Shown here piece by piece: positions 50,283-60,394 of a stretch of 64,000 nt of DNA. Under the pieces are notes generated by a model. That model did not search any database. It was not told the origin of the DNA and was given only the letters and a program-made list of their open reading frames with translations. The stretch's first letter is position 1; each line of letters opens with the position of its first letter. Source of the stretch: Azorinus chamasolen (lineage: Eukaryota > Mollusca > Bivalvia > Cardiida > Solecurtidae). Where the stretch lies: the NCBI GenBank assembly GCA_963576725.1, contig OY755241.1, positions 56,544,484-56,608,483 on the forward strand, written 5' to 3'. The translations under genes and the position numbers were made by a program.

Positions 50283-50493
50283 CTCATTTCCTTTTGGTGC
50301 CTTTGTAAAAAAAATCATTTTTTGAAACCAATGTGATAAATAGAGCATTTGCTCCATAGGAGCAAATGCTCTATTTATCACAATGGTTTCAAAACTATAC
50401 AATTCTAAAACTCTCCCTTTTTCTAGTAAACGTTTCTATTCAGTAGATTCATTCAAAGAGGTTTTATCTCAAATTTAGTCTAGGGGGAATGGG
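50283..50493 (+). mobile_element. T3 MITE
   Basis: TTAA at 50279-50282; right end gggggaatggg with a mutated flank. Stem 50325-50393 around TTTGCTCCATAGGAGCAAA. Confidence 0.85.
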
Positions 50494-50545
50494 AATAGGT
50501 CTATTCTGCAAATGTGATAAAATGCATATCTACAAAGTGCAACGG
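50494..50545 (-). mobile_element. T2 end fragment
   Basis: ctattctgcaaatg ... atctacaaagtgcaacgg before TTAA 50546-50549. Confidence 0.4.
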
Positions 50546-50760
50546 TTAAGAACATAAGACGTCTAAGATATGTTATCAGACTGAAATACATAAAATATTA
50601 ATTAAATGTATTATACCGTGGGTGCCCCGTCTGATGGGACGAATATAGTTTTACCAGACATGTAAATCCTCAATCTAAGACATTAATAAATAAATTAAAT
50701 TAATGGTCAGATACTGTCACCGTCAAGTTACGTCACAGACAGAATTTGTCACTTCCGCAA

Positions 50761-50985
50761 CCCTTTCCTCCATGCATACATCTTTGCAAACAGAGTAGAG
50801 TAGATCCAGATCAGATGGCTCCTATAGGAGCCGTCTGATCAGGGTCTGCTCTGTTTGCTTATGAAATAATATAGATATGATTCCATAGTTTCTAACATGG
50901 CCAATCATGTCCAATGTGACAATATAAAAATAATTTAAGTGATATTCATACTGTTGTTTCTTTCATAAATAGTCATGGAGTAAAT
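50761..50985 (+). mobile_element. T2 MITE
   Basis: Left flank GCAA (mutated); ccctttcctccatgcataca / gtcatggagtaaatcc. Stem 50785-50858 with a 5-base repeat gtaga in one arm. Confidence 0.75.
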
Positions 50986-51162
50986 CCCAGCAGGTACACA
51001 TTAGATGACAAATGATTAGCCAACCTCCAACGCAGATATCTCTCCTAATCGCTACGCTGAAGAGATGTCCGCACGAAGTGACAAGGGAGATCACTGTGAG
51101 GAGTTTGATGATCAGCTTGTCGTTCGGCACAGAAGCGATTGCCAGACCACGAGCGTAGCCGA

Positions 51163-51510
51163 GGCCAAATGCAATGTACGCACCGTGACTATAGGGGCCT
51201 GGGGAATGCTTAGAACGGCCTAATTTTAAAACCACTGTGATAGATAGAGCATTTGCTCCTACAGGAGCAAATGCTCTATTTATCACAATGGTTTCAAAGG
51301 GTGACTTTTACAGAGGCATCAAAAGGCGTCAGTATGAGGGAATGGGTTAAAGCTTACTTGAGAAGACAGAACGTTTATTAAAGTATACTCCCCTTAACCT
51401 TCAATATCTGTTCCATTTTGGGCATAATAAGGTTTTCACCTTTCAGTTTAATGTTACGCACGTGCGTATAGCTAGCCACGTTCCTGATTGCATACTGATC
51501 AAGCAATTTT
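51163..51510. repeat. R1 dispersed repeat with a T3 inside
   Basis: ccaaatgcaatgtacgcacc gtgactata ... ttaaccttcaatatctgttc ... gttacgcacgtgcgta, parallel to 9240-9590. Confidence 0.75.
51210..51346 (-). mobile_element. T3 MITE within R1, left end lost
   Basis: Stem around TTTGCTCCTACAGGAGCAAA (about 51228-51296), right end gagggaatggg, TTAA 51347-51350. Confidence 0.75.
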
Positions 51511-51571
51511 TTATACTTTTATACTAGTATTCGCTAAGTGGTCGCTTTTAATACGTTCTACGTGTATTGTT

Positions 51572-51775
51572 TAGTAAAACCTCTCTATAACGGCCACTAA
51601 ATTACATTAAGTAGTTTGTGTTAAATGCAGGTGGCTGCTTAAAGCAAGGTGAAAGTAAAACAGAACGCTCCTATAGGAGCGTTCTGTTTTACTTTCACAT
51701 TGCATTAAGCAACCACCTGCCCTATATACCATCTAATTAACATAATTTAGTGTCCGTTATAGAGAGGTTTTACTG
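51572..51775. mobile_element. P1 MITE
   Basis: First base mutated (tagtaaaacctctctataac), right ggttttactg-TA 51776-51777. Perfect CGCTCCTATAGGAGCG centre. Confidence 0.85.
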
Positions 51776-52005
51776 TACTTCTGTTGTTGATCACTCTGCC
51801 ACCGATCACTAGCGACAGGCTACGGACATAGTAATTAGTAGTATTACTAATAAGCGTCTACTTATTTACAAAATGTTTGAATACAATAAAAACAAAGTAT
51901 TTGCTAACAAAAACTACACAATTCATACATGCATTATATCCAATCAATTCCTTGACCATCTGGACATCATTCATTATAAAAGAGCAGAAGTACTGAGTAG
52001 TTTAG

Positions 52006-52184
52006 GACTGTCCTAAACGGCCATTAATTTATTTAAAATAAAAATCTTAAAATGCAGGTGGTTGCATAATGCAGCGCACAACTAATACAGTAAACTCCTA
52101 TATGACCTGCATTAAGCTACCACCTATCTTACAGACCAATAATTAGACCTCTTTTTTGAAGACCGCTTAAGACAGGCTCTGCTG
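52006..52184. mobile_element. P6 MITE
   Basis: ggactgtcctaaacggccat to cttaagacaggctctgctg-TA. Reduced centre (actcctatatgacctgc). Confidence 0.7.
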
Positions 52185-52186
52185 TA

Positions 52187-52624
52187 CTCTAGAACTCCTC
52201 TAATGCAACCACTTAATGAACAAACATGATTGTCTTCATAAGCAGGTAGTTGCTTAACCCTTTCCCTGTTCTATATTTAGACAAATGTTCAATACCTACT
52301 TAATATTCATGGACAATAGTTATAATGAAATATGGAAGGTGGAACAGTGTATCCATTTGCGAAAGTAAAGAAACAGATCTATCAAAAATCATTAGCAAAC
52401 AGAGAAGACCCTGATCGGACGGCTCCTCTAATCTGGGCCTTCTCTGTTTGCAAAAGCGTGAAAACACGTTTATATGAGGGAAATGGTTAATGCAGGACGA
52501 AAGTTATGCAGAAAACTCCTATAGGGGCTTTCCGTATAACTTCCGTACTGCATTAAGCTACCACATACATTTGCCACTGTGAATTATGCCCCTTTTTGCT
52601 GGTCGCATTAGAGGAGGTTTAGTG
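52187..52624. mobile_element. P2 MITE, host of a T1 MITE
   Basis: Left ctctagaactcctctaatgc to gtagttgc, right ttaatgcaggacgaaagtta ... cattagaggaggtttagtg. TA 52185-52186 is shared with the P6 end on its left. Confidence 0.85.
52258..52486 (-). mobile_element. T1 MITE nested in P2
   Basis: TTAA at 52254-52257 and 52487-52490. ccctttccctgttctatatt / atgagggaaatgg. Stem centre deleted (ggctcctctaatctgggc). Confidence 0.9.
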
Positions 52625-52676
52625 TACTTCCAATCCGTTCAAGCCTTAGAGACATTACTGACAAAGCGTCATATAG

Positions 52677-52733
52677 CTAGGACTCTAATGAGACGTCGAG
52701 TTATTCTGTGTCTCATCTGGACTCAAAGGTATT
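52677..52733. mobile_element. T4/T8 stem remnant
   Basis: ctaggactctaatgagacgt ... gtctcatctggactcaaag. Confidence 0.45.
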
Positions 52734-52737
52734 TGCC

Positions 52738-52815
52738 ACCGGCGAAGGTGGTCAAATGATTAACACGCTCGATTTCAATACCATGGTCCCGGGTTCGATA
52801 CACCGCCAGGCCAAG
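52738..52815 (+). other. tRNA-like sequence (probable SINE head)
   Basis: aaggtggtcaaatgattaac resembles an RNA polymerase III A box region and gggttcgatacaccgcc a B box, spaced as in a tRNA. The acceptor stem does not close well, so a tRNA-derived SINE head or tRNA relic is likelier than a working tRNA. Confidence 0.4.
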
Positions 52816-52959
52816 TTGATAATAAGTTTATCACATAATCTGCCTTGTGGGAGTGTCGTAACAGAGTGCCGTAATTCGCGAAAATGCACTAGTGCATTTT
52901 TTAAGCAAATTAGCAATCGTTAGCCAATCGCAGCGCTCCATGTGTGTCGACCGTTGTAT

Positions 52960-53467
52960 TACTACTAACTGTAGCCTGTTTCATTTTATATGGCATTTTA
53001 AGGCTTATTTGATAAAAAGAATCTTACATTCGTGTTCATTAAAGCTAAGCTCGTGTCATATTATTATAGTAAACTCGTTTCATAAAAACAATGTGTAATT
53101 AACAATCATGTCAGATCCTCTATATAGGGCATCACGAGAGGGTTTCTCTGTATCCGCTCCTTTCTCTCTGGGGCGTCCAATTAGCCCAAACTTGGCAGAA
53201 ACAGACGTTAATCAACGCAACCAACCATATTGTATGCCAATGCTATTCACGTTGTTCTCTACAGGCAAAGGGTCAAAACACGTCATTTGTCAAATGCAAA
53301 TAGAATTGTCATTTCCAACATTTACACAAATGGACAATAAAACAATATCAGACAAAGATGCATTTCAACCAAGAGCTTGAAATACTAAATCGATGCATGA
53401 TATAAAGCATCTGGCTAAATTGTCAGTCTGCAGGAAAACATTGTGATTGATTGCGTAATTACATTGG
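52960..53467. other. No gene recognised
   Basis: Plus frames at 52892-53098 and 53108-53380 have no recognised domain. Confidence 0.35.
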
Positions 53468-53471
53468 CTTA

Positions 53472-53602
53472 ACTCAGTCTCTACTGCTCTATTTTTAGAC
53501 CCAACCTCTTTGAATAAATCTACCGAAAAGCAGCATTTACTAGAATAAAGGAAACTTTTAGAATTGTGTAGTTTTTAAACCATGGTGATAAATAGAGCAT
53601 CG
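53472..53602 (-). mobile_element. T3 MITE, left part
   Basis: TTAA 53468-53471; tgaataaatctaccgaaaag, breaks in the stem at aaatagagcat. Confidence 0.7.
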
Positions 53603-53636
53603 TTTCATGGTATTTGTGACCTTATATACCCTTTAA

Positions 53637-53822
53637 CTCTTTCGCTGCCATTGTCGCATCAGTGAATACCTAAACAAACAGTTTGGATCCACATATGACG
53701 ACGAGTAACTCAGCATCTCATTAGCATCCAAACTGTTTGTTACTGAAATTGAAGAAAAATAAAAATGGAAATCTGTAGCAGACGACAAAGTTTGCAGACG
53801 ACAGAATTTGGCAGCGAAAGAG
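53637..53822 (+). mobile_element. T4 MITE
   Basis: TTAA at 53633-53636; ctctttcgctgccattgtcg / ggcagcgaaagag with flank decayed to ATAG. Stem 53675-53739. Confidence 0.85.
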
Positions 53823-53823
53823 A

Positions 53824-53890
53824 TAGAGCATATTAGACCCAAAATAGTCTGATCCCATAGGAGTTCTGTAGTCAGGGTCTGCTTTACACA
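53824..53890. mobile_element. T1/T2 stem remnant
   Basis: attagacccaaaatagtctg ... gtcagggtctgctttac. Confidence 0.4.
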
Positions 53891-54167
53891 ATTGTCAAAG
53901 CCTTGGTGTGACCTGGTAGGATACGAACATGCACAGCTAGAGAGCGAACATGCTTTGCACGTGTGTCACTGAGACTGTTTTCGTGTTTAAAGGACACTAC
54001 TGTGATTTTCACTTATTTCTTTCATTCGATTTGTATCAAGATTTTTTTTCTTACCCAACTGAGAGCAAATAAATAATCTGTAGCATCGGGTTTTTTCAGA
54101 AACTCTTTGCCCTAGTTTCCGTTGAATCAATTTAACGAGAACATTTTTGAATGCTTATAAAGGTTGA

Positions 54168-54414
54168 TCCTTTACTCCTTACATAAACCTTTCTATGCAT
54201 TTGCAAACAAAGAAGACCCTGATCAGACGGCTCAAATAGGAGCCGTCTGATCAGGGTCTGCTCTGTTTGCTAATGAAATTATGATAGATTTGAGTCTTCG
54301 GTTTCTACCAATACCAGCCACTCTTGTATAGCTACATATGCTTTTATAAAAGAATGAGCTTCTAAATGTTCATGACGTCATTATTTCTTACATGAATATT
54401 GAACAGGGAAAGGG
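54168..54414 (+). mobile_element. T1/T2 MITE
   Basis: TTGA (mutated) left, TTAA 54415-54418 right; cctttactccttacataaac / cagggaaaggg. Stem 54203-54270. One end is T2-like and the other T1-like. Confidence 0.8.
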
Positions 54415-54588
54415 TTAAATAAAGATTTCAGTTCTAAAAACAAGATTTAGGGCCTACTTATTGTACAAATAAGCGTGTGCACTTCAAATTGCAAATGGCG
54501 GACGAATGACGTCGAGTGGAACATTTGATTGTTTACGAGGGTTAGTGTACTTCTTAGAAGTTGAAGTCATTATATGAACTACGACATT

Positions 54589-54628
54589 CATTTTCATTAG
54601 GGATAAAGTTTTATCCCTAATGAAAATG
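54589..54628. repeat. 19-bp perfect inverted repeat
   Basis: cattttcattagggataaa then tttatccctaatgaaaatg, two bases between. Confidence 0.8.
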
Positions 54629-54791
54629 GTACGTTCCGCTGTCCATTTCCGTACATGTGCATTACGTGATATGACGGCCATTTACAAAGGAGATAGTAGC
54701 ATGTAGAAAATGCATTATGGCTGTGTTCTTCCTTGTTACCTAATGGAACGAAGTGAAATCAAGCATGAGCTTTCCTAGATAGAGGTAGATA

Positions 54792-54960
54792 TAAAAAGTG
54801 GGAGGAAAAAAACAGTTACACAGGGGGCGTCACATACGAAATGACCCGGCGCCAAACACCATCAAGCACGAAACAGCACAACCACAACCACCGCGACGAA
54901 ACGCAAAAATACATAAAACATTTACCATTGTAAAAACAACACAGTAAACAATAGGATGAA
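54792..54960. repeat. R3 dispersed repeat, uninterrupted copy
   Basis: gcgtcacatacgaaatgacc, catcaagcacgaaacagcac, cgcgacgaaacgcaaaaata; the counterpart of the split copy at 4836-5230. Confidence 0.75.
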
Positions 54961-55868
54961 AATAGGAGTACCGCTTTGGGACGGACAATAACCAAAGAAG
55001 GCTACTGTGGTTTAAAATTTAAACCAGGATATCGGGAACCAAATGCCCAAATCAAAATAAGAATCTATATTTAGATAAGCTGCAAAACTGTAAAACATGT
55101 GTCGTCATAAAATTGAATGACATAGTATAACTGCAATCTGTCAAATCTCGATTCAAGCGTGAAAAAATGGAAAGAGAAGTTGAGAACACATGAAGAAGTC
55201 CCTACAATGAACACATGTTTTCAATGATATCATAAAACTTGGTATTTGTTATGCTCAATCATTATTATGAAAATTGTCAATTTGAACTTATATCGTAAAA
55301 TGCCCCTGTGATACAAAATAAACTGATTGCATTAATTCTTATATTTGTTGTTCTACAACAAAGTATTATCGGCCATTTCCGTTCAGATTTCCCGCGTTTT
55401 GCCGATGATCACCAGATCCTTTCATTGTTTACGTAACAGCTTTTCTAGGAAGCGGTCGGAGAGACGCGAATAACGCGAGCAGATACGAAACTAAAACCCA
55501 ACCCGAATAAAACTGAAACATCAGGGAATAAAATCGGGATCGACGATATCAAATACGTCTATGTTTTGTCACTTTCAACGTTTATTGTCTAGGGTTACCT
55601 GCAATATACTACTTTTCAGCATATAAACAAATGAATTGTGTATATTTTAGGTATTTTTGAAACGCGTCGAATGTAGGGACTTCCCCTTTAAGGCAAGACG
55701 AATCTGGACCTATGTTGTTTGAAAATGCCAGGAAACGTTCAGCGTTTAACTCTTTGTCTGTTCAGTGTTCATGAAAGGAATTAATGATAGCATTAAAAAT
55801 ATTAGCTGAAATTAGCAGAGGTCCAGATAAATTGCGTAAATGAAGATATGTTCAAGATTGACTATTTT
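54961..55868. other. Repeat-poor; possible element with short inverted ends
   Basis: gaagtccctaca at about 55195 is inverted as tgtagggacttc at about 55672. The interior is CpG-containing around 55440-55560 (cggagagacgcgaataacgc). No coding region recognised. Confidence 0.35.
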
Positions 55869-56015
55869 ATTTCTCCACCAAACCCTATGCTGTGACCACT
55901 CTTTAGAATCGTCTCTTCGAGACGATTCTAAAGAGTGGTCGCAGCATAGGGTTTGGTGGAGAAATGACCATTTTAGTACTTTAGTACTTAATACGTTTAT
56001 CTGTTGCTCTGTGAA
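55869..56015. mobile_element. P7 element, best-preserved 97-bp palindrome
   Basis: 55869-55965: atttctccaccaaaccctat through ctttagaatcgtctc, centre ttc, and back; very few mismatches. The shared tail gaccattttagtact ... cgtttatctgttgctctgtg follows. Confidence 0.8.
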
Positions 56016-56039
56016 TGTTTATGATGGAACATAAACACA

Positions 56040-56182
56040 GGCGTTATTTACCTTGACAGAAACAGTAGAATCAGATCTATATTATTCCATAAGTAAAAAG
56101 GGCAGACCCGGTCAATCGGCTCAAGCAGGAGTCGTCTACTCTGTTTGCAAATATATAAAAGGTGTTTATATGAAGGAAAGGG
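56040..56182 (-). mobile_element. T1/T2 MITE
   Basis: aacagtagaatcagatctat, degraded stem gggcagacccggtcaatcgg, right end tgaaggaaaggg, flank TTAG. Confidence 0.65.
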
Positions 56183-56267
56183 TTAGTAGATGTATGGACG
56201 TGAGGATTTATTAAATATTGTTTGAGAAACTCATGCTTGGATAAGTACACTATATTTTCTGTCCATA

Positions 56268-56397
56268 TGAGCAAATGCATTGTTTATCACGTTGGTTTCA
56301 AAAGTATAAAATTCTGGATATTTCCTTTTTTCCAGTATTGTAAATGTTCGTTTTCAGTAGAATTATGCAGTGAGGTTGGATCTAAAAAGGGAATGGG
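56268..56397 (+). mobile_element. T3 MITE, right half
   Basis: From gagcaaatgcattgtttatc to agggaatggg, TTAA 56398-56401. Confidence 0.7.
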
Positions 56398-56401
56398 TTA
56401 A

Positions 56402-56599
56402 CTCTTTTACATATTGTAATTAATCTACCGAAAAGGAGCATTCAGAAGAGAAAAGGAAACTTTTTAGAATTTTGTAGTTTGAAACCATTGTGATAAATAG
56501 AGCAATTGCTCCTATAGGAGCAAATACTCTATTAATCACAATTGTTTCACAAAGTGACTTTTACAGAGTCGTCAAAAGTCGTCAATATGAGGGAATGGG
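56402..56599 (-). mobile_element. T3 MITE chained to the previous one
   Basis: TTAA at 56398-56401 and 56600-56603. Stem 56480-56549 around TTGCTCCTATAGGAGCAA. Confidence 0.85.
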
Positions 56600-56603
56600 T
56601 TAA

Positions 56604-56944
56604 GGTAGTTGGATAAGGGTTAAATATCAGTTCTGTCTACTAGGTCAGAACCATGAGTGATGACTTATTGTCTTTGACGGTCTGTGTCCTAAATCAAGTG
56701 TTGTATCTGATTGGCTGACGGCACTGAACTATTGCCAGTGCCTAGATCTCATACCGTTAGAATCATCTTTTTAATACTGAACATTAATCTGAAACATTTT
56801 ACTGAATGTTTTGCATTAAACGACATGTCCGGTGGCTAGACTGACTGGGTCATAAATGTTTATCAGTCGTCAAATCTCAGACTCAGCCTAACTCCTCGCC
56901 ATACACACAAGTTATACAAAGATAAAAATGGGGACTAGCGAGAT
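56604..56944. other. No feature recognised
   Basis: No MITE end, array or recognisable frame. Confidence 0.4.
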
Positions 56945-57405
56945 GTGTGTCTCAGAACAGCTGAAGACGAGTTGTTTGCGAGGCGTGTCTTGAACAGTTG
57001 TAGGTGAGATATGTCTAAGAATAGCTGTAGAAGAGATGTGTCCTAGAAAAGATGTAGGTGTAGGTGAGAAGTCTTAGAAGAGCTGTATGCGATACGTGTC
57101 TTAGAACAGCTGTTTGTGAGATGTGTCTTAGTACAGTTGTAGGTGATACGTGTCTTAAAGCAGGTATGTGTAGGTTAGGTGTGTCTTAAAACAGCTATTT
57201 GTGAGGTGTGTCTTAGTACAGTTGTAGGTGATAGTGTCTTAGAGCAGGTATGTGTAGGTGAGGCGTGTCTTAAAACAGCTGTTTGTGAGATGTGTCTTAG
57301 TACAGTTGTAGGTGATACGTGTCTTAGAACAGTTGTTTGTGAGATGTGTCTTAATACAGTTGTAGGTGATACGTGTCTTAGGGCAGCTGTGTGTAGGTGA
57401 GGCGT
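56945..57405. repeat. 54-bp (2 x 27) tandem repeat
   Basis: Alternating half-units gtgtcttagtacagttgtag gtgatac and gtgtcttagaacagctgttt gtgagat, about 8 full periods. Confidence 0.9.
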
Positions 57406-57410
57406 GCCAT

Positions 57411-57475
57411 AGGTTTTTTGGAGAAATGACGAGTTAGCACTTGACGGTACACACGTTTATCTACTGATCTGTACA
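57411..57475. mobile_element. P7-family tail
   Basis: ggttttttggagaaatgacg and acacgtttatctactgatct only; stem absent. Confidence 0.5.
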
Positions 57476-57570
57476 TCATAAAAGACGTACTGGAATAATA
57501 CTGATTACTTCATTTAGAAAATAGTACATGTACTACAATAACTCATTGTTTCAGTGCATTTCAGAATATA

Positions 57571-57876
57571 CAGTTGAACTTCGATATCTCGAACTGGGAT
57601 ACCTCGAATTTTGGGATAACTCGAACAAAAAGTTCTGTCCTTCCAAAATTTACAATACAGAATTTTTCTAAAATGCATCACTATATTCCTATCTAGAAAC
57701 ACATGTGACAGCTTAATGCAGGTCTAAAGTAATGCTGAAAGCTCCTGTAGGAGCTTTCAGCATTACTTTAGACCTGTATTAAGCTGTGAACTTAAGAAAT
57801 TGTCCAGATCAAATATCGGATAACTCGAACTTCTCTTATCTCGAACATCAATGGGTCATAAAAAATAGTTCTACTG
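57571..57876. mobile_element. P3 MITE, intact
   Basis: TA-CAGTTGAACTTCGATATC / atagttctactg-TA (57569-57570, 57877-57878). Stem aagtaatgctgaaagctcct gtaggag. Confidence 0.9.
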
Positions 57877-57892
57877 TAGTCTTCTTCCGCTC

Positions 57893-58077
57893 TAAGCGAC
57901 CTGACTTGCATTTGCAAACAGATTGGACCCAGATGAGACGCTGAGAAACTAACCTGGGATGACCTGTTAGACGTCAGGTAAATTATTTCTAAAAAAGCTC
58001 GACTGAACCGGAAGAAGTCACAATTGCACCAGATTCATATTTAACCCAACATTTTTTTTTTCACAACCGGGTAAGGG
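57893..58077. mobile_element. T8 MITE
   Basis: catttgcaaacagattggac, cacaattgcaccagattcat, right end ccgggtaaggg, TTAA 58078-58081. Stem partly lost. Confidence 0.65.
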
Positions 58078-58128
58078 TTAAGCAATAACTTTTGTTCAAG
58101 CGTTGTATATTGGCTCTTTAACAACGGT

Positions 58129-58334
58129 TGAACCTTTCCTTGATATAAACGCCTTTTCACATATTTGCACTTCCTATAGAAGTCGTCTGATCAGAGACTG
58201 CTCTGTTTGCTTATGAAACTAATGAAGATTTCTATACCCCAAAATATCCAGTGTGCATATGTCGCTGTAATAATCCTGCTTATATATATCTATAGGTTTA
58301 TATTTCAGCAGACATTAGTTTTTATCAAAGCTGA
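58129..58334 (+). mobile_element. T1 MITE between R4 copies
   Basis: cctttccttgatataaacgc, collapsed stem (tttgcacttcctatagaagt), right part tttatatttcagcagacatt. Confidence 0.65.
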
Positions 58335-58385
58335 TAAGCAATAACTTTTATTCAAGCGTTGTATATTGTCCCTTTAACAACGGTT

Positions 58386-58610
58386 GGTCCTTTCCTTTAT
58401 ATACATGTAAACACTTTTTCAAACATTTGCAAACAGAGCAGATCCTATAGGAGCCGTCCGCTCAGGATATTTGCTTATAAAATTATAATAGATCTGACTC
58501 AACAGTTTCTAGCAAATACTAAAAATCCAATATGCATGTGTCACTATAATAATTAAGCTAATAAATATATTCATATTTGACCAGATACTTTTTTCACAGC
58601 GGATTAAGGG
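58386..58610 (+). mobile_element. T1/T8 chimeric MITE
   Basis: T1-type left end cctttcctttatatacatgt; T8-type right end tttttcacagcggattaagg g. TTAA 58611-58614. Confidence 0.65.
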
Positions 58611-58614
58611 TTAA

Positions 58615-58837
58615 CCCATTACGTCATAGGCTATTTTTAGATCCAACCTCTTTGAATGAATCTACCGAAAAGAAGCATTAACTAGAGAAAAGGATTTTTT
58701 ATTAGAATTTTGTAGTTTGAAACCATTGTGATAAATAGAGTATTTGCTCCTATAGGAGCAAATGCTCTATTTATCACAATGGTTTCAACAGGTGATTTTT
58801 ACAGAGGCGTAGAAATGCGTGTTTATGGAGGGAAGGG
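58615..58837 (-). mobile_element. T3 MITE with a T2-type right end
   Basis: TTAA at 58611-58614 and 58838-58841. Stem 58718-58787. The right end gcgtagaaatgcgtgtttat ggaggg is that of T2. Confidence 0.8.
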
Positions 58838-58903
58838 TTAAGCAATAACTTTTGTTCAAGTGTTGTTTATTGGCTCTTTAAATACGGTTGACACTTTCCT
58901 CCA

Positions 58904-59271
58904 AGTTTCCAAGGTTACATGTATTCAAATAAATGTGCACGAGCCATGCTACATGTATATGCAGGCATCAGCAGCGACAAAAACACACGAAAACCAATAT
59001 GAAACCACATAAACAACAGTGAGTGATCAATGACTGAAATATTATTTTGGAAAATGGCGTTATTAACAAGAATATGAAGCTGGGACTTCTTTAGATTTGA
59101 CTTCTTATTTGTTAAGATTGGATTAATAAAAGTATAGGTATATGCCATGAACTCCAGTAATCCTATTAATCCTATTTTTGAAGGTACATGTACATAATTC
59201 TTTGAGTTTAGATTTAAAACGTTTCACTTGCAATCAGATTTGTTACACCTGAGCTAGCTCTTTCTTATATT
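58904..59271. other. No feature recognised
   Basis: A 77-codon minus-strand frame without domain. Confidence 0.4.
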
Positions 59272-59492
59272 GAACACTATAATGATAAACGCTTTCACAC
59301 ACATTTGCAAAACAGAGCAAACCCAGATCAGGGTCTGTCCTGTTTGCTTATGAAATTACAAAAGACATGTCTCTACAGTTTCTACCAATACCAAAACAAA
59401 AACACCAGTGTTCATGTTGCACTAGATAAAAATACAGCTAATAAATATATTCATATTTCAGCAGACATTGTTATTTACAGTGGGAGTGAGGG
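59272..59492 (+). mobile_element. T1 MITE, stem centre deleted
   Basis: gataaacgctttcacacaca, gcaaacccagatcagggtct, right part as in the copy at 58129. TTAA 59493-59496. Confidence 0.7.
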
Positions 59493-59599
59493 TTAAGCAA
59501 TAACTTTCGTTCAAATGTTGTTTATCGGCTCGTCATGGTTAAGAGTCTTGAGAAGAAGGCATTGAAACAGAAGAAATAGCAGAAGAACTACGTCGTTAA

Positions 59600-59759
59600 C
59601 CCATTCCCTCATATTGACACCTTTTGACACCTCTAAAAAGTAACTGTGAAACCATTGTGATAAATAGAGTATTTGCTCTATTTATCACAATGGTTTCAAA
59701 ACTACACAATTCTAAAATTTTCCATTTTTCTAGTAAATGCTCCTATTCAGTAGTTTTAT

Positions 59760-59760
<1 letters not shown>
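59600..59760 (+). mobile_element. T3 MITE cut by a GA tract
   Basis: TTAA 59596-59599; cccattccctcatattgaca. Short stem 59646-59698 with centre deleted (gagtatttgctc). Confidence 0.75.
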
Positions 59761-59761
<1 letters not shown>

Positions 59762-59819
<58 letters not shown>

Positions 59820-59846
59820 CAGAGACAGAGACAGAGAGAGAGAGCA
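59762..59846. repeat. (GA)n and (GACAGA)n microsatellite
   Basis: About 19 GA units then acagag repeats; it replaces the right end of the T3. Confidence 0.95.
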
Positions 59847-60115
59847 TTCTTGTCTTGTTTACAAATGACGGCCGCGTCGTTCTTAGCGTGATCAGGCCTA
59901 ATTTCTAGGCAAATTGGATTAAGTCAACAAAATGCCAAGAACAAAATTTAATTGCATTCCTGTAAGATGTTTTATGAGCTTATATTATTGGAAGACATAC
60001 AAAATACCCATCGGAGAGGTTTCATTGTGACATTTGCATAACTTGAAATCTGTAATCGGATTTCCCCGTGACAGTCATTTGATTAGGTGATGGAGGAGCT
60101 CGGTGAAACAGATTA

Positions 60116-60321
60116 CTGTAAAACCTCTCTATAACGACCACTAAATTGTGTATATTAATTGGTATTTTAGGCAGGTGGATGCTTAAAGCAAGGTGAAAGT
60201 AAAACAGAATGCTCCTATAGGAGCATTCTGTTTTACTTTCACCTTGCTTTAAGCATCCACCTGCCTTTAACACACAAAAATCTGATGTAATTTAGTGGTC
60301 GTTATAGAGAGGTTTTTACTG
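60116..60321. mobile_element. P1 MITE, intact
   Basis: TA at 60114-60115 and 60322-60323, first group CTGT. Stem core tgctcctataggagca: an A-T pair replaces the usual C-G next to the centre on both arms. Confidence 0.9.
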
Positions 60322-60394
60322 TATCTTATAAATTCCGATATATGGGAAACAGGAAAGCAGTGTATACCAAGATCTTAGGGGCTCCATAAGGGTC

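Larger units (their letters stand above)
58080..59545. repeat. R4 spacer, four copies alternating with MITEs
   Basis: aagcaataacttttgttcaa gcgttgtatattggctcttt starts at 58080, 58336, 58840 and 59495. Each copy follows the TTAA-type end of a MITE. Confidence 0.8.

Noticed and set aside
53108..53380. 90-codon plus-strand frame as a gene
   Set aside because: No recognisable domain, no promoter or splice evidence; frames of this size are common by chance in the window.
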